A stretch of 64,000 nt of DNA, from the NCBI GenBank assembly GCA_017302615.1, contig JAFLDB010000001.1:248001-312000 (forward strand). The letters run 5' to 3'. Numbering within the stretch: position 1 is the stretch's first letter; each line of letters opens with the position of its first letter. Positions 47,335-55,845 of the stretch are shown one piece after another. The DNA comes from Sphingomonadales bacterium (GTDB lineage Bacteria; Pseudomonadota; Alphaproteobacteria; Sphingomonadales; Sphingomonadaceae). Below the pieces are notes generated by a model. It ran no database searches, was not told the origin of the DNA, and was given only the letters and a program-made list of their open reading frames with translations. A program made the position numbers and the translations under genes.

Positions 47335-47718
47335 TCAGTTCTTGCGCGGGACGTTCTGGCCCACGGCGATGATTGCACCGCAAGTCTTGGCAAGGCGGGT
47401 GGCCGCCTTGTCCTTGCTGGTGATCCAGCCCATGATCCTGGTCTGGCGCGGCTTCAGTTCCGCACCAAGATCGGGAACCTTGGTGCCCGACAGCGCTTCG
47501 GCCGCACTGTAGAAGGCCGCGCCGGTGGTGGCCGATTCCTGCTTCTTTTCTTCGGTGTCCGAAGCGATGCCGAAGATCACCTGCAGCGTGGCGCAGTCCA
47601 TCAGCGTTTCATACATCGCACGGTCGTATTCGGCATTGGCCTGGGCCACGGCCTGGCCCGGAAGGGCGGCGGCGGCCAGCGCGGCAACACCGGCCAGCTT
47701 GAGGGCAAAAAACTTCAT
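47335..47718 (-). CDS. Small secreted protein, paralogue A
   Basis: A 127-aa exported protein. The signal peptide is KFFALKLAGVAALAAAALPGQAVA. The mature part has two cysteines, one in TLMDCATLQV and one in KTCGAIIAVG, which might form a disulfide, and the block LGAELKPRQTRIMGWI. It shares most of its mature sequence with the neighbouring gene at 47756-48145, so the two arose by tandem duplication. No family is recognised and the function is unknown. Confidence 0.8.
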   Translation of the reverse strand: MKFFALKLAGVAALAAAALPGQAVAQANAEYDRAMYETLMDCATLQVIFGIASDTEEKKQESATTGAAFYSAAEALSGTKVPDLGAELKPRQTRIMGWITSKDKAATRLAKTCGAIIAVGQNVPRKN

Positions 47719-47755
47719 TGTCGGAAACTCCTTCCAGATCGGTGGCTTGATCGGC

Positions 47756-48145
47756 TTACTTCTTCGACATCGACAGATAGTCCTTGCCGACGCGGAAGAT
47801 CGCGCCGCAGGACATGGTCAGGCGCTTGGCGCGCGGATCGTCGGAGCTGATCCAACCCATGATGCGGTCTCGCCGCGGCTTGATCTCGGCGCCCAGGTCC
47901 TTGACCTCGGTCCCGGTCAGCACGTTGGCCGCCGAAAGATAGGCTGCCGCCATGGTGGCCGAATCGTTCTTCTGCGCCTCGTTCTCGGCAGCGCCGGCGA
48001 ACAGGATCTGCAGCGTCACGCAGTCCATCAGCAGGTCATAGGTGGCCTTGTCATAATCCTGCGCCTGGGCAATCGCCGGAGCGGGAAGAACGGCCGAGGC
48101 GGCAAAGGCGGCAAGGCCGGCCAGCTTGAGCGAATACTTGAACAT
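47756..48145 (-). CDS. Small secreted protein, paralogue B
   Basis: A 129-aa exported protein with signal peptide [24 protein letters not shown]. It shares with the downstream paralogue the blocks LLMDCVTLQI, LGAEIKPRRDRIMGWI and SCGAIFRVG, including both cysteines. The gap between the two genes is 37 bases, so they are probably cotranscribed. It is divergent from the DUF4139 gene across a 180-base AT-richer spacer likely to hold both promoters. Function unknown. Confidence 0.8.
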   Translation of the reverse strand: MFKYSLKLAGLAAFAASAVLPAPAIAQAQDYDKATYDLLMDCVTLQILFAGAAENEAQKNDSATMAAAYLSAANVLTGTEVKDLGAEIKPRRDRIMGWISSDDPRAKRLTMSCGAIFRVGKDYLSMSKK

Positions 48146-48325
48146 CAGGTTTTATCCCATCCAGAAGGTTTAAGCGCATAACCCGTTGCGGTGATTGCCA
48201 GATATCCGGCGGTTTTCAAGTAAAGAAAAATAACGAGCCGCTGCCAACTGTCCGGCCAATTTCGTTCATTGCACTGTCAGGCAGAGTGGCTACACCTTGC
48301 CCTAACTGGGAGAGGGAGCCTGTCC

Positions 48326-49687
48326 ATGCCGCGCCTGCCGTTGTTTGCCGCTTCGCTGATTGTCCTGTCCACCGCGGCCCTGGCCGAACCGGGAATCGAC
48401 CTCACCATCTATGCCGACAACCAGGCGCTGGTGCAGGACACCCGCGAGGTGACTTTCACGGGCGCGCCGCAGAAGGTGGAATTCAAGAACGTCTCCGCCC
48501 AGATCCGGCCCGAAACCGCCAGCCTTGCGGCCAGCGACATGCGGATCATCGAGCAGAACTTCGACTATGACCTGCTCTCCCCGGCGAAGATCATGGAAAA
48601 CGCGGTTGGCCAGACCATCACCCTGGTCCGCACCAACCCCGCCACCGGCGCGGAAACCCGGGAAACCGCAGTGGTGCTGGCGGCCAATGGCGGCGTGGTC
48701 CTGCAAATCGGCAACCGGATCGAAGTGCTGCGCGACGATGGCCTGCCGGTCCGGGTGATCTTCGACAAGGTCCCGCCCAACATGCGGGCCGATCCGACCC
48801 TGTCGATCACCCTGCAAGGCAACCCCGGCAAGCGCGAGGCGGCGCTGCGCTATCTCACTCCCGGCCTTGGCTGGCGGGCGGACTATGTCGCGCTCTACGA
48901 CGACAAGGCAGGGACGATCGACGTCCAGGGCTGGGTCACGCTGACCAACAATTCCGGCACCACATACGAGAACGCCCGGACCGTGCTGGTGGCCGGCAAT
49001 CCGCGCCTACTCGGCCAATCAAGCGGGCGAAGCTACCGCTCACCCGGCATGGTCGAAGCCGGCACCGAAAGCGGGAGCCGCGAGCGACTGGGCGACTATT
49101 ACCTCTACCCGCTGGCCGAGCGGACCACGGTCGCCAACCTCCAGACCAAGCAGGTCAGCTTCCTCGACGTGCACGGTGCCCCGGCCCAGCATGGCTATGA
49201 ATCGCGGTTCGGCTGGCTGCAGACCTCGGACACCCCGATCAGCGCCAACACCGTCTACACCTTCTCCAATTCGGCCAAGGGCGGCCTTGGCGATCAGCTG
49301 CCGGCCGGGGTGGTACGGTTCTACATCCGCGATTCGCGCGGGCAGGCCCAGTTCATCGGCGAAAGCGCGATCGGCCATACCCCGATGGGATCGAAGCTGG
49401 CGATCAGCACCGGCCAGGCCTTTGACGTGAAGGTTCAACCGGTCGTGGAAAGCCGCACCCGGGTGAACGACCGGCGTTGGAAAACGGCGATGCGCTATAC
49501 CCTGACCAACGCCCTGCCCAAGCCGGTGACGGTGCGGGTGATCCAGTCCGGCCTGTGGGGCGATGTGCGGATCACCAGCGAAAGCCAGAAGAGCGAGCGC
49601 CGCGATGCGGACTCGGTGATCTGGACGGTGACCGTGCCGGCCAACGGCAAGACCGACCTGACCGCCACTCTCGACACCCGGTACTGA
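48326..49687 (+). CDS. DUF4139-type exported protein (first copy)
   Basis: A 453-aa protein with signal peptide LPLFAASLIVLSTAALA. The mature protein is beta-rich and matches the DUF4139 family by its pattern RYLTPGLGWRADYVALYDD, VTLTNNSGTTYENARTVLVAGNPRL, a central TVANLQTKQVSFLDV block and C-terminal YTLTNALPKPVTVRVIQ. Members of this family are uncharacterised, probably envelope proteins. ATG 48326 is supported by GAGAGGGAG. The second copy follows 11 bases downstream. Confidence 0.8.
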   Translation: MPRLPLFAASLIVLSTAALAEPGIDLTIYADNQALVQDTREVTFTGAPQKVEFKNVSAQIRPETASLAASDMRIIEQNFDYDLLSPAKIMENAVGQTITLVRTNPATGAETRETAVVLAANGGVVLQIGNRIEVLRDDGLPVRVIFDKVPPNMRADPTLSITLQGNPGKREAALRYLTPGLGWRADYVALYDDKAGTIDVQGWVTLTNNSGTTYENARTVLVAGNPRLLGQSSGRSYRSPGMVEAGTESGSRERLGDYYLYPLAERTTVANLQTKQVSFLDVHGAPAQHGYESRFGWLQTSDTPISANTVYTFSNSAKGGLGDQLPAGVVRFYIRDSRGQAQFIGESAIGHTPMGSKLAISTGQAFDVKVQPVVESRTRVNDRRWKTAMRYTLTNALPKPVTVRVIQSGLWGDVRITSESQKSERRDADSVIWTVTVPANGKTDLTATLDTRY

Positions 49688-49698
49688 GGGCCGCGCCC

Positions 49699-51318
49699 TT
49701 GCGCTGGCTGGCCGCCCTGTTCCTGGCGCTGATCGCCGCCCCGCCTGCCCTGGCGCAGAGCGGGGAAGCGGGTGTGCGCGATGTTGCCGCATCCGCCCCC
49801 AGCGACGTTTCGGTGACGATCTACCGCGCGCCGTGGCGCAATGGCGGATCGATCCAGCTGGACCGGCTGGGCGGCTTTGCCGTGATCCAGGAGACGCGCA
49901 CCGTCCGCATCCCGGCGGGCCGCAGCCGCCTGCGCTTTGAAGGGGTGGTCGACGGGATCCTGCCGGAAAGCGCGATCGTTACCGGTCTGCCCGGCGGCGT
50001 GCTGGAAAAGAACCGGGATGCCGCACTGCTCAATCCGTCATCGCTGATGCGGGCCGCGCGCGGCAAGGACGTGACGCTGAAGCGCACCGACCCGCGCACC
50101 GGCAAACCCGTGCTGGTGGCGGGCGAGATCATCTCGGCCGGGCCGGAAGGCGTGGTGTTCAAGACCGCCGCCGGAACCGAGGCGCTACGCTGCACCGGGA
50201 TGCCGGAGACGTTTCGCTATTCCAGCGGGGCCGAGGGCCTGTCCGCCCGGCCAACCCTGTCGGTAATGACCCGCAGCGCCCGGCCGATCACCGTGACCGT
50301 CACGCTGACCTATATCGCCGAGGGGTTTGACTGGAGCGCGAATTACACCGCCCATATCAATCCCGACGGCAAGACCATGGACATCGGCGGATGGATCACG
50401 CTGGCCAATGGCAATTCCGTCTCGCTCAACAATGCCCGCACCCAGATCGTCGCGGGCGGGCTCAACCGCGCCTATGTCCAGAAGTTCATCAACAATCAGC
50501 CGCAGGTCATTGCCCGCTGCTGGCCGGCGCAGCGCACGCATGAGGTGCCGCGCAAGCCCGAGCGGCCCTACAGCCTCGTCTCGCCCTACATGGGCGAGGA
50601 TTACGACATGTACGACGAGGAAGCGGCGATGGAGATGAGGGCCTCGCGCAAGGGCGTACCGATGATGGCCATGGCTCCGCCGCCACCCCCGCCCCCGCCG
50701 GCCGCACCACCGCCTCCTCCCCCTCCGCCCGAACAGCTTGGCGATCTGAAGCTCTACCGCGTGCCCCAGCGCACCACGGTCTCGGCCCTGGGTATGAAGC
50801 AGACCCGGCTGGTCGAACAGCGCGGCGTGCCGTTTGACCGGATCCACACGACAAGCGTTTCCGGGATCACTTGGGGCGGCGGCGGAGAGGAGCGCCCCGG
50901 CACGGCCGTGATCCTGCGCACGAAGAACACCAAGGCCAACCAGCTGGGTCTGCCGCTGCCGTCGGGCGCTTTCGTGATCGAGCAGGACCACTGGGGCCGG
51001 ACGATGCGGATTGCCGAGCCGGCCTTGCGCGACACCGCCGAGGGCGAGAAGATCGAACTGGGTGCCGGTTACGCGTTTGACGTAACAGTGGTGCGGCGCA
51101 CGCTGAAGCGCGAGGGCAATCTGGAAACGGTCGAAGTCGAAATTACCAACGCCGCGCCCTATGATCTGGCCTATGAGCTGAAAGTGCCGGTCTATGGCAA
51201 TTCGAAGATCACCGATTCCGACACCAGCTGGGAAAAGCGCGATGGCACGCCGCTGTTCGCACTGAAGATCCCGGCCAATGGCAGCGTGACGCTGCGCTTC
51301 ACCGCGACGCGGAACTAG
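49699..51318 (+). CDS. DUF4139-type exported protein (second copy, polyproline insert)
   Basis: A 539-aa relative of the preceding protein. It starts with RWLAALFLALIAAPPALA as signal peptide. TTG 49699 is chosen since GAGGG is eight bases upstream; the frame is open far into the previous gene, where it is only an overlap. Shared blocks are YIAEGFDWSANYTAHINPDG, ITLANGNSVSLNNARTQIVAGG, TVSALGMKQTRLVEQ and EITNAAPYDLAYELKVPVYG. A proline-rich stretch (50674-50731) with two runs of eight and a PPPPP-like tail sits in the middle. Function unknown. Confidence 0.8.
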   Translation: MRWLAALFLALIAAPPALAQSGEAGVRDVAASAPSDVSVTIYRAPWRNGGSIQLDRLGGFAVIQETRTVRIPAGRSRLRFEGVVDGILPESAIVTGLPGGVLEKNRDAALLNPSSLMRAARGKDVTLKRTDPRTGKPVLVAGEIISAGPEGVVFKTAAGTEALRCTGMPETFRYSSGAEGLSARPTLSVMTRSARPITVTVTLTYIAEGFDWSANYTAHINPDGKTMDIGGWITLANGNSVSLNNARTQIVAGGLNRAYVQKFINNQPQVIARCWPAQRTHEVPRKPERPYSLVSPYMGEDYDMYDEEAAMEMRASRKGVPMMAMAPPPPPPPPAAPPPPPPPPEQLGDLKLYRVPQRTTVSALGMKQTRLVEQRGVPFDRIHTTSVSGITWGGGGEERPGTAVILRTKNTKANQLGLPLPSGAFVIEQDHWGRTMRIAEPALRDTAEGEKIELGAGYAFDVTVVRRTLKREGNLETVEVEITNAAPYDLAYELKVPVYGNSKITDSDTSWEKRDGTPLFALKIPANGSVTLRFTATRN

Positions 51319-51330
51319 GAGGCAGCAGGA

Positions 51331-52632
51331 ATGCGCCTGATAGCGATCGCCTTGGCCGTAATGCTGGCTGCTACGGCACCTGCCGCCCTGGCCCAGAGCG
51401 TGGCGGCTCCGTCGGCGCGGACAGCAAGTCCGCTTGAGCAGATCGCGCCGCGCCTGCTCGATCTGCTGGCCGGACGCGCAGCACCGGATGCAACGCTGTT
51501 CACGAACGAATTCCTTGCCGCGATCCCACCTGCGCAGATCAAGGCAATCGTCGGTCAGCTAGCTGCTCAGCACGGCTCCGCCGAAGCGATTGGATCAATC
51601 AAGCCGATGGGCTCGACGCTTGGCCGGGTGACAATCGACTACCAGAAATCGCGCGTGACCATGGACCTGCGCGTCACCGATGAACCAAACCCGCGAATCA
51701 GCGAACTGCTCATCACTGACATTCAGCCCCGCAATGACAACCTGGCGGCGATCGAGGCAGACTTCCGCGCCCTGCCCGGCTCTGCGGGCTTCGGCATTTA
51801 CCGCCTCGGCAGCGGCAAGCCGCAACTGGTGGCCGGATACAATCCGCAGCGCCAATTCGCGATCGGCTCTGCCTTCAAGCTGTGGGTGCTCGATGCGCTA
51901 GCCGCAGATGTGATCGCAAAGCGCCGCAAGTGGAGCGATGTCGTCTCGCTGGGCCGTCCCTCGCTGCCTTCGGGCGACATGCGCAAGTGGCCGCCGGGCT
52001 CGCCGGTCACGCTCCACACGCTGGCCGTGGCGATGATATCGGACAGCGACAACACTGCCACCGATACGCTGATCGGGGTGGTCGGGCGCGAACGGATCGG
52101 GCAGCACCTCCTTGCAACCGGCCATTCCGCCCCCGCCCTGACCCTGCCGTTCCTGACCACGCTGGAGGCTTTTGCCCTCAAAGCCGGCCCCAGGGACGAG
52201 CGCGATGCCTATGGCGCGGCGGACGATGCCACACAGGCGCGGATGCTGACCGCCCTCGCCCCGCGGCTTGATGCGGGGAAGATCGATCCGGCGTTCCTGT
52301 CCGGCAAACCCAATGCCATTGCGACAATCGAATGGTTCGCCTCGGCAGAAGATCTGGCCGAGTTGCTGGACTCGCTGCGCCGCCGTCCCGATCCGGCGGT
52401 CATGGCGATCCTGGGGGTCAATCCCGGCCTGGGGCCGGACAGCGCGGCGCGCTATGCCCGCGTCGGCTTCAAGGGCGGATCGGAACCGGGCGTGCTCAAC
52501 CTGACCTGGCTGGTCCAGAGCAAGGACGGCAGCTGGTATGCCGTCACCGCCAGCTGGAATGACCCCGACCGGGAAGTGGACCTCCAGCGTTTCCTGGGCC
52601 TTGGGCAAAGGTTGCTCGCGCAGGTCAAGTGA
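51331..52632 (+). CDS. Class-A-beta-lactamase-like serine hydrolase
   Basis: A 433-aa exported protein (signal peptide LIAIALAVMLAATAPAALA). Residues 35-145 form a small alpha/beta domain of the DUF3887/Cpx-like type. The beta-lactamase fold follows with S180-A-F-K183, S239-D240-N241 and KGG (SxxK, SDN, KTG counterpart). Class A enzymes are usually about 290 aa and have no such N-terminal domain, so resistance activity should not be assumed. It lies 12 bases after the second DUF4139 gene, probably in the same operon. Substrate unknown. Confidence 0.85.
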   Translation: MRLIAIALAVMLAATAPAALAQSVAAPSARTASPLEQIAPRLLDLLAGRAAPDATLFTNEFLAAIPPAQIKAIVGQLAAQHGSAEAIGSIKPMGSTLGRVTIDYQKSRVTMDLRVTDEPNPRISELLITDIQPRNDNLAAIEADFRALPGSAGFGIYRLGSGKPQLVAGYNPQRQFAIGSAFKLWVLDALAADVIAKRRKWSDVVSLGRPSLPSGDMRKWPPGSPVTLHTLAVAMISDSDNTATDTLIGVVGRERIGQHLLATGHSAPALTLPFLTTLEAFALKAGPRDERDAYGAADDATQARMLTALAPRLDAGKIDPAFLSGKPNAIATIEWFASAEDLAELLDSLRRRPDPAVMAILGVNPGLGPDSAARYARVGFKGGSEPGVLNLTWLVQSKDGSWYAVTASWNDPDREVDLQRFLGLGQRLLAQVK

Positions 52633-52699
52633 CCCCTTGCCACGGCGATTGCCGCGACCTATCGCTTAATCGGACGATTAAAACATCCGGGGAGTTCCC

Positions 52700-53542
52700 A
52701 TGCGCTTCGAAGGCACCAGCAACTACGTCGCAACCGATGATCTGAAAGTGGCGGTCAATGCCGCCGTGCTGCTGCGGCGTCCGCTGCTGGTCAAGGGTGA
52801 GCCCGGCACCGGCAAGACCGTGCTTGCCCATGAAATCGCCAAGGCGGTTGATGCCCCGTTGATCGAATGGAACGTGAAGTCCACCACCAAGGCCCAGCAG
52901 GGCCTCTACGAGTATGATGCGGTTGCCCGCCTGCGCGACGGCCAGCTCGGCGACGAGCGGGTTCATGACATTTCGAACTACATCAAGAAGGGCAAGCTGT
53001 GGGAAGCTTTCACTTCCGAAAAGCTGCCCGTGCTGCTGATCGACGAGATCGACAAGGCTGACATCGAGTTTCCGAACGACCTGCTGCAGGAACTCGACCG
53101 GATGAGCTTCGACGTTTACGAAACGCGTGAGCGGATCGCCGCGAAGGAACGCCCGATCGTCGTCATCACTTCGAACAACGAAAAGGAACTGCCCGACGCC
53201 TTCCTGCGCCGCTGCTTCTTCCACTACATCAAGTTCCCTGACCGCGAGACGATGCAGTCGATCATCGACGTGCACTTCCCCGGCATCCAGAAGACCCTCG
53301 TGTCCAAGGCGATGGATATCTTCTACGAGGTCCGCGAAGTGCCGGGCCTGAAAAAGAAGCCGTCGACCAGCGAACTGCTCGACTGGCTCAAGCTGCTGCT
53401 CAACGAGGACATGCCGCTTGACGTGCTGCAGCAGAAGGACCCGACCAAGGCGATCCCGCCGCTGCACGGTGCCTTGCTCAAGAACGAGCAGGATGTCATG
53501 CTGTTCGAACGGCTGGCCTTCATGGCACGCCGCCAGAACTGA
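52700..53542 (+). CDS. MoxR-family AAA+ ATPase
   Basis: A 280-aa AAA+ ATPase. Walker A is GEPGTGKTVLAHEIA, Walker B VLLIDEIDKAD, sensor 1 PIVVITSNNEKELPDAFLRRC with the arginine finger. MoxR ATPases usually work with VWA proteins as chaperones or metal inserters, and a VWA gene lies downstream. The N-terminus RFEGTSNYVATDDLK resembles the CoxD-like branch. A secreted-protein gene starts 15 bases after it. Confidence 0.92.
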   Translation: MRFEGTSNYVATDDLKVAVNAAVLLRRPLLVKGEPGTGKTVLAHEIAKAVDAPLIEWNVKSTTKAQQGLYEYDAVARLRDGQLGDERVHDISNYIKKGKLWEAFTSEKLPVLLIDEIDKADIEFPNDLLQELDRMSFDVYETRERIAAKERPIVVITSNNEKELPDAFLRRCFFHYIKFPDRETMQSIIDVHFPGIQKTLVSKAMDIFYEVREVPGLKKKPSTSELLDWLKLLLNEDMPLDVLQQKDPTKAIPPLHGALLKNEQDVMLFERLAFMARRQN

Positions 53543-53557
53543 CGGAGTTTCAAGGCT

Positions 53558-54577
53558 ATGGGCAAGCGGGTTGCGGCACTTTTCTCGGCGGCGGCCCTGC
53601 TGCTTGCTGTCCCGGCGGGGGCGCAGAACAAGATCGATGCACCGGCCGGGCAGTCGTGGATCCACGAAAGTTCCGGTTTCGGCTTTGCCGCCTCGGCGGA
53701 TGGCTTCAAGCGCGTCGAGGTGAAGGATTTCGGTGAGACCCGGTCCGATATCGCGCTCACCTATCGCGAAGATGCAACCGGCACGATCGTAACGCTGTAT
53801 CTGTTCCGGGCCGGGGTTCCCGACGTATCTATCTGGGCGGACCGGGCCGAGGCGAGCATGCTGGCCAATGCCCCGCGCTATCTTGGCACGCTTGGTCAGG
53901 ACAAGCGCAAGTGGAGCCAGCTCACCTTGTGGCCAAACGCCCGCAATGCCGGGATGATTGTGGTCTACCCGCTGGAGGGAAAAGGCCTGATCGCCACCGG
54001 CCTCGCCGTGGTCCGTCACGGCCCCTGGCTGATCAAGCTGCGGGTAAGTTCGTCGCGGCTGGGCTCCGCCCAGCTCGAAACCCGTATCGCAACCTTTTTG
54101 CGCGCACTGGCCTTGCCCGCGCCAGCGGGCAATCAGGCTCCGGCTTATCAGATCAAGCCCTGCGCTACCTCTCTCTCCACGGCCAAGGTCACGCAGCTCG
54201 CCTATGACAAGGTCGAGGAGCAGGTACCGGGCCTGCTGCTGCCCGGTGGCAATCCGGCCCCGGCGACAAAACCCTATTGCCGCGAGGAAACCGGTGTCGG
54301 TCTGACCGCGGTCTTCCGGCCGGGCGGCAGCCTGAGCGAGTATGTCATGACGCTCAACGACGGCGGCGTTGCGGCGCTGGTGCGGCCCTGGCCGGCCACT
54401 GTGCCAGGGCGGAACAAGCCGTTCGTCTCCGGCATGCTGATCACCAACGACCGGATTATCGGCCTGAACCGTTTCGATGGAACCCCGGGCTGGAAGCAGC
54501 TTTACGACGCGTTCGACAATGCCTCAGTCAGCTTCGAGATCGACCGCACGTCCGCCGGCAAAGGCATGGCATCCTAG
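53558..54577 (+). CDS. Exported protein of unknown function between MoxR and VWA genes
   Basis: A 339-aa protein with signal peptide KRVAALFSAAALLLAVPAGA and no membrane helix. The mature sequence is mixed alpha/beta, with two cysteines in KPCATSLSTAKV and KPYCREETGVG that might pair. No family is recognised. The gene sits 15 bases after the MoxR gene and 82 bases before the VWA gene, so it may be a periplasmic element of the same system or an unrelated insertion. Function unknown. Confidence 0.75.
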   Translation: MGKRVAALFSAAALLLAVPAGAQNKIDAPAGQSWIHESSGFGFAASADGFKRVEVKDFGETRSDIALTYREDATGTIVTLYLFRAGVPDVSIWADRAEASMLANAPRYLGTLGQDKRKWSQLTLWPNARNAGMIVVYPLEGKGLIATGLAVVRHGPWLIKLRVSSSRLGSAQLETRIATFLRALALPAPAGNQAPAYQIKPCATSLSTAKVTQLAYDKVEEQVPGLLLPGGNPAPATKPYCREETGVGLTAVFRPGGSLSEYVMTLNDGGVAALVRPWPATVPGRNKPFVSGMLITNDRIIGLNRFDGTPGWKQLYDAFDNASVSFEIDRTSAGKGMAS

Positions 54578-54659
54578 TCGGCGCATTCGGCCCGCCAAGG
54601 CCCTTGCCCCCGCTGTGGCTTCGCTTTAATCACGCGGTTAAGAAGGAGAGCCCGGGCCG

Positions 54660-55841
54660 ATGTTTTTCAATTTTGTCGACGAACTGCGCGCCGCCGGGAT
54701 CAAGGCCAGCTTCAAGGAGCACCTGATGCTGCTCGAAGCACTGGACAAGGACGTGATCGAGCAAACGCCCGAGCAGTTCTACTTCCTGTCCCGCGCCGTC
54801 TTCGTGAAGGACGAAGGCCTGCTCGACAAGTTTGACCAGGTTTTCAACAAGGTATTCAAGGGCATCCTGACCAATTACGGTCAGAACCCGGTCGACATCC
54901 CCGAGGACTGGCTGAAAGCAGTCGCCGAAAAGTTCCTCACGCCCGAGGAAATGGCCGCGATCGAGAAGCTGGGTTCGTGGGAAGAGATCATGGACACCCT
55001 CAAGAAGCGGCTTGAGGAACAGCAGAAGCGGCACGAGGGCGGGAACAAGTGGATCGGCACCGGCGGGACCAGCCCGTTCGGCAACAACGGCTACAACCCC
55101 GAAGGCGTCCGCATCGGCGGCGAAAGCAAGCACAAGCGCGCGCTGAAAGTCTGGGAGAAGCGCGAGTTCCAGAACCTCGACAACACCCGCGAACTGGGCA
55201 CCCGCAACATCAAGATCGCGCTGCGCCGGCTGCGCCGCTTCGCCCGCGAAGGCGCCGCGGACGAACTGGACCTTGAAGGCACGATCGAAGGCACCGCCCG
55301 GCAGGGCTGGCTCGACATCCGCATGCGCCCGGAAAAGCGCAACGCAGTGAAAGTGCTGCTGTTCCTGGATGTCGGCGGATCGATGGACCCGTTCATCAAG
55401 CTGGTCGAGGAACTGTTCAGCGCCGCCACAGCCGAGTTCAAGAACCTGGAATTCTTCTACTTCCACAACTGCCTGTACGAAGGCGTGTGGAAGGACAACA
55501 AGCGCCGCTGGAGCGAGCGGACCAACACCTGGGACATCCTCCACAAGTACGGCCATGACTACAAGGTGGTGTTCGTCGGCGATGCCGCGATGAGCCCCTA
55601 TGAGATCACCCACCCCGGCGGCTCGGTTGAGCATTTCAACGAGGAATCGGGCGCGGAATGGGTCAAGCGCGTGGCCCACGTCTATCCCGCCACGGTGTGG
55701 ATCAACCCGGTGCCGGAAAAGCAGTGGTCCTACTCACAGTCGACCAAGATGATCAAGGAACTGGTCGGCGGGGCGATGTATCCGCTCACGCTCGAAGGGC
55801 TCGACAACGCGATGCGCGAGCTGACCCGCAAGAAACACTGA
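54660..55841 (+). CDS. VWA-domain (CoxE-like) protein
   Basis: A 393-aa cytoplasmic protein. The C-terminal half is a von Willebrand A/CoxE-type domain with the MIDAS-like motif LFLDVGGSMDPF, where the usual DxSxS reads DVGGS, and YFHNCLYEGVWKDN after it. A coiled-coil-like region with KKRLEEQQKRHEGG precedes a linker rich in Gly and Asn. Together with the MoxR ATPase upstream it resembles the CoxD/CoxE pair, although no carbon monoxide dehydrogenase gene is nearby. The start ATG 54660 follows a GGAGAGC site. Confidence 0.9.
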   Translation: MFFNFVDELRAAGIKASFKEHLMLLEALDKDVIEQTPEQFYFLSRAVFVKDEGLLDKFDQVFNKVFKGILTNYGQNPVDIPEDWLKAVAEKFLTPEEMAAIEKLGSWEEIMDTLKKRLEEQQKRHEGGNKWIGTGGTSPFGNNGYNPEGVRIGGESKHKRALKVWEKREFQNLDNTRELGTRNIKIALRRLRRFAREGAADELDLEGTIEGTARQGWLDIRMRPEKRNAVKVLLFLDVGGSMDPFIKLVEELFSAATAEFKNLEFFYFHNCLYEGVWKDNKRRWSERTNTWDILHKYGHDYKVVFVGDAAMSPYEITHPGGSVEHFNEESGAEWVKRVAHVYPATVWINPVPEKQWSYSQSTKMIKELVGGAMYPLTLEGLDNAMRELTRKKH

Positions 55842-55845
55842 TCCT

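Noticed and set aside
49684..49699. CTG at 49684 overlapping the first DUF4139 stop as start of the second DUF4139 gene
   Set aside because: A TTG at 49699 is preceded by GAGGG at good spacing and starts a proper signal peptide, so the CTG overlap is more likely a coincidence of the xxC-TGA stop context.
51331..52632. Serine hydrolase as a beta-lactam resistance gene
   Set aside because: The SxxK, SDN and KGG motifs fit the fold, but the extra N-terminal domain and the envelope-gene context do not support an acquired resistance enzyme.
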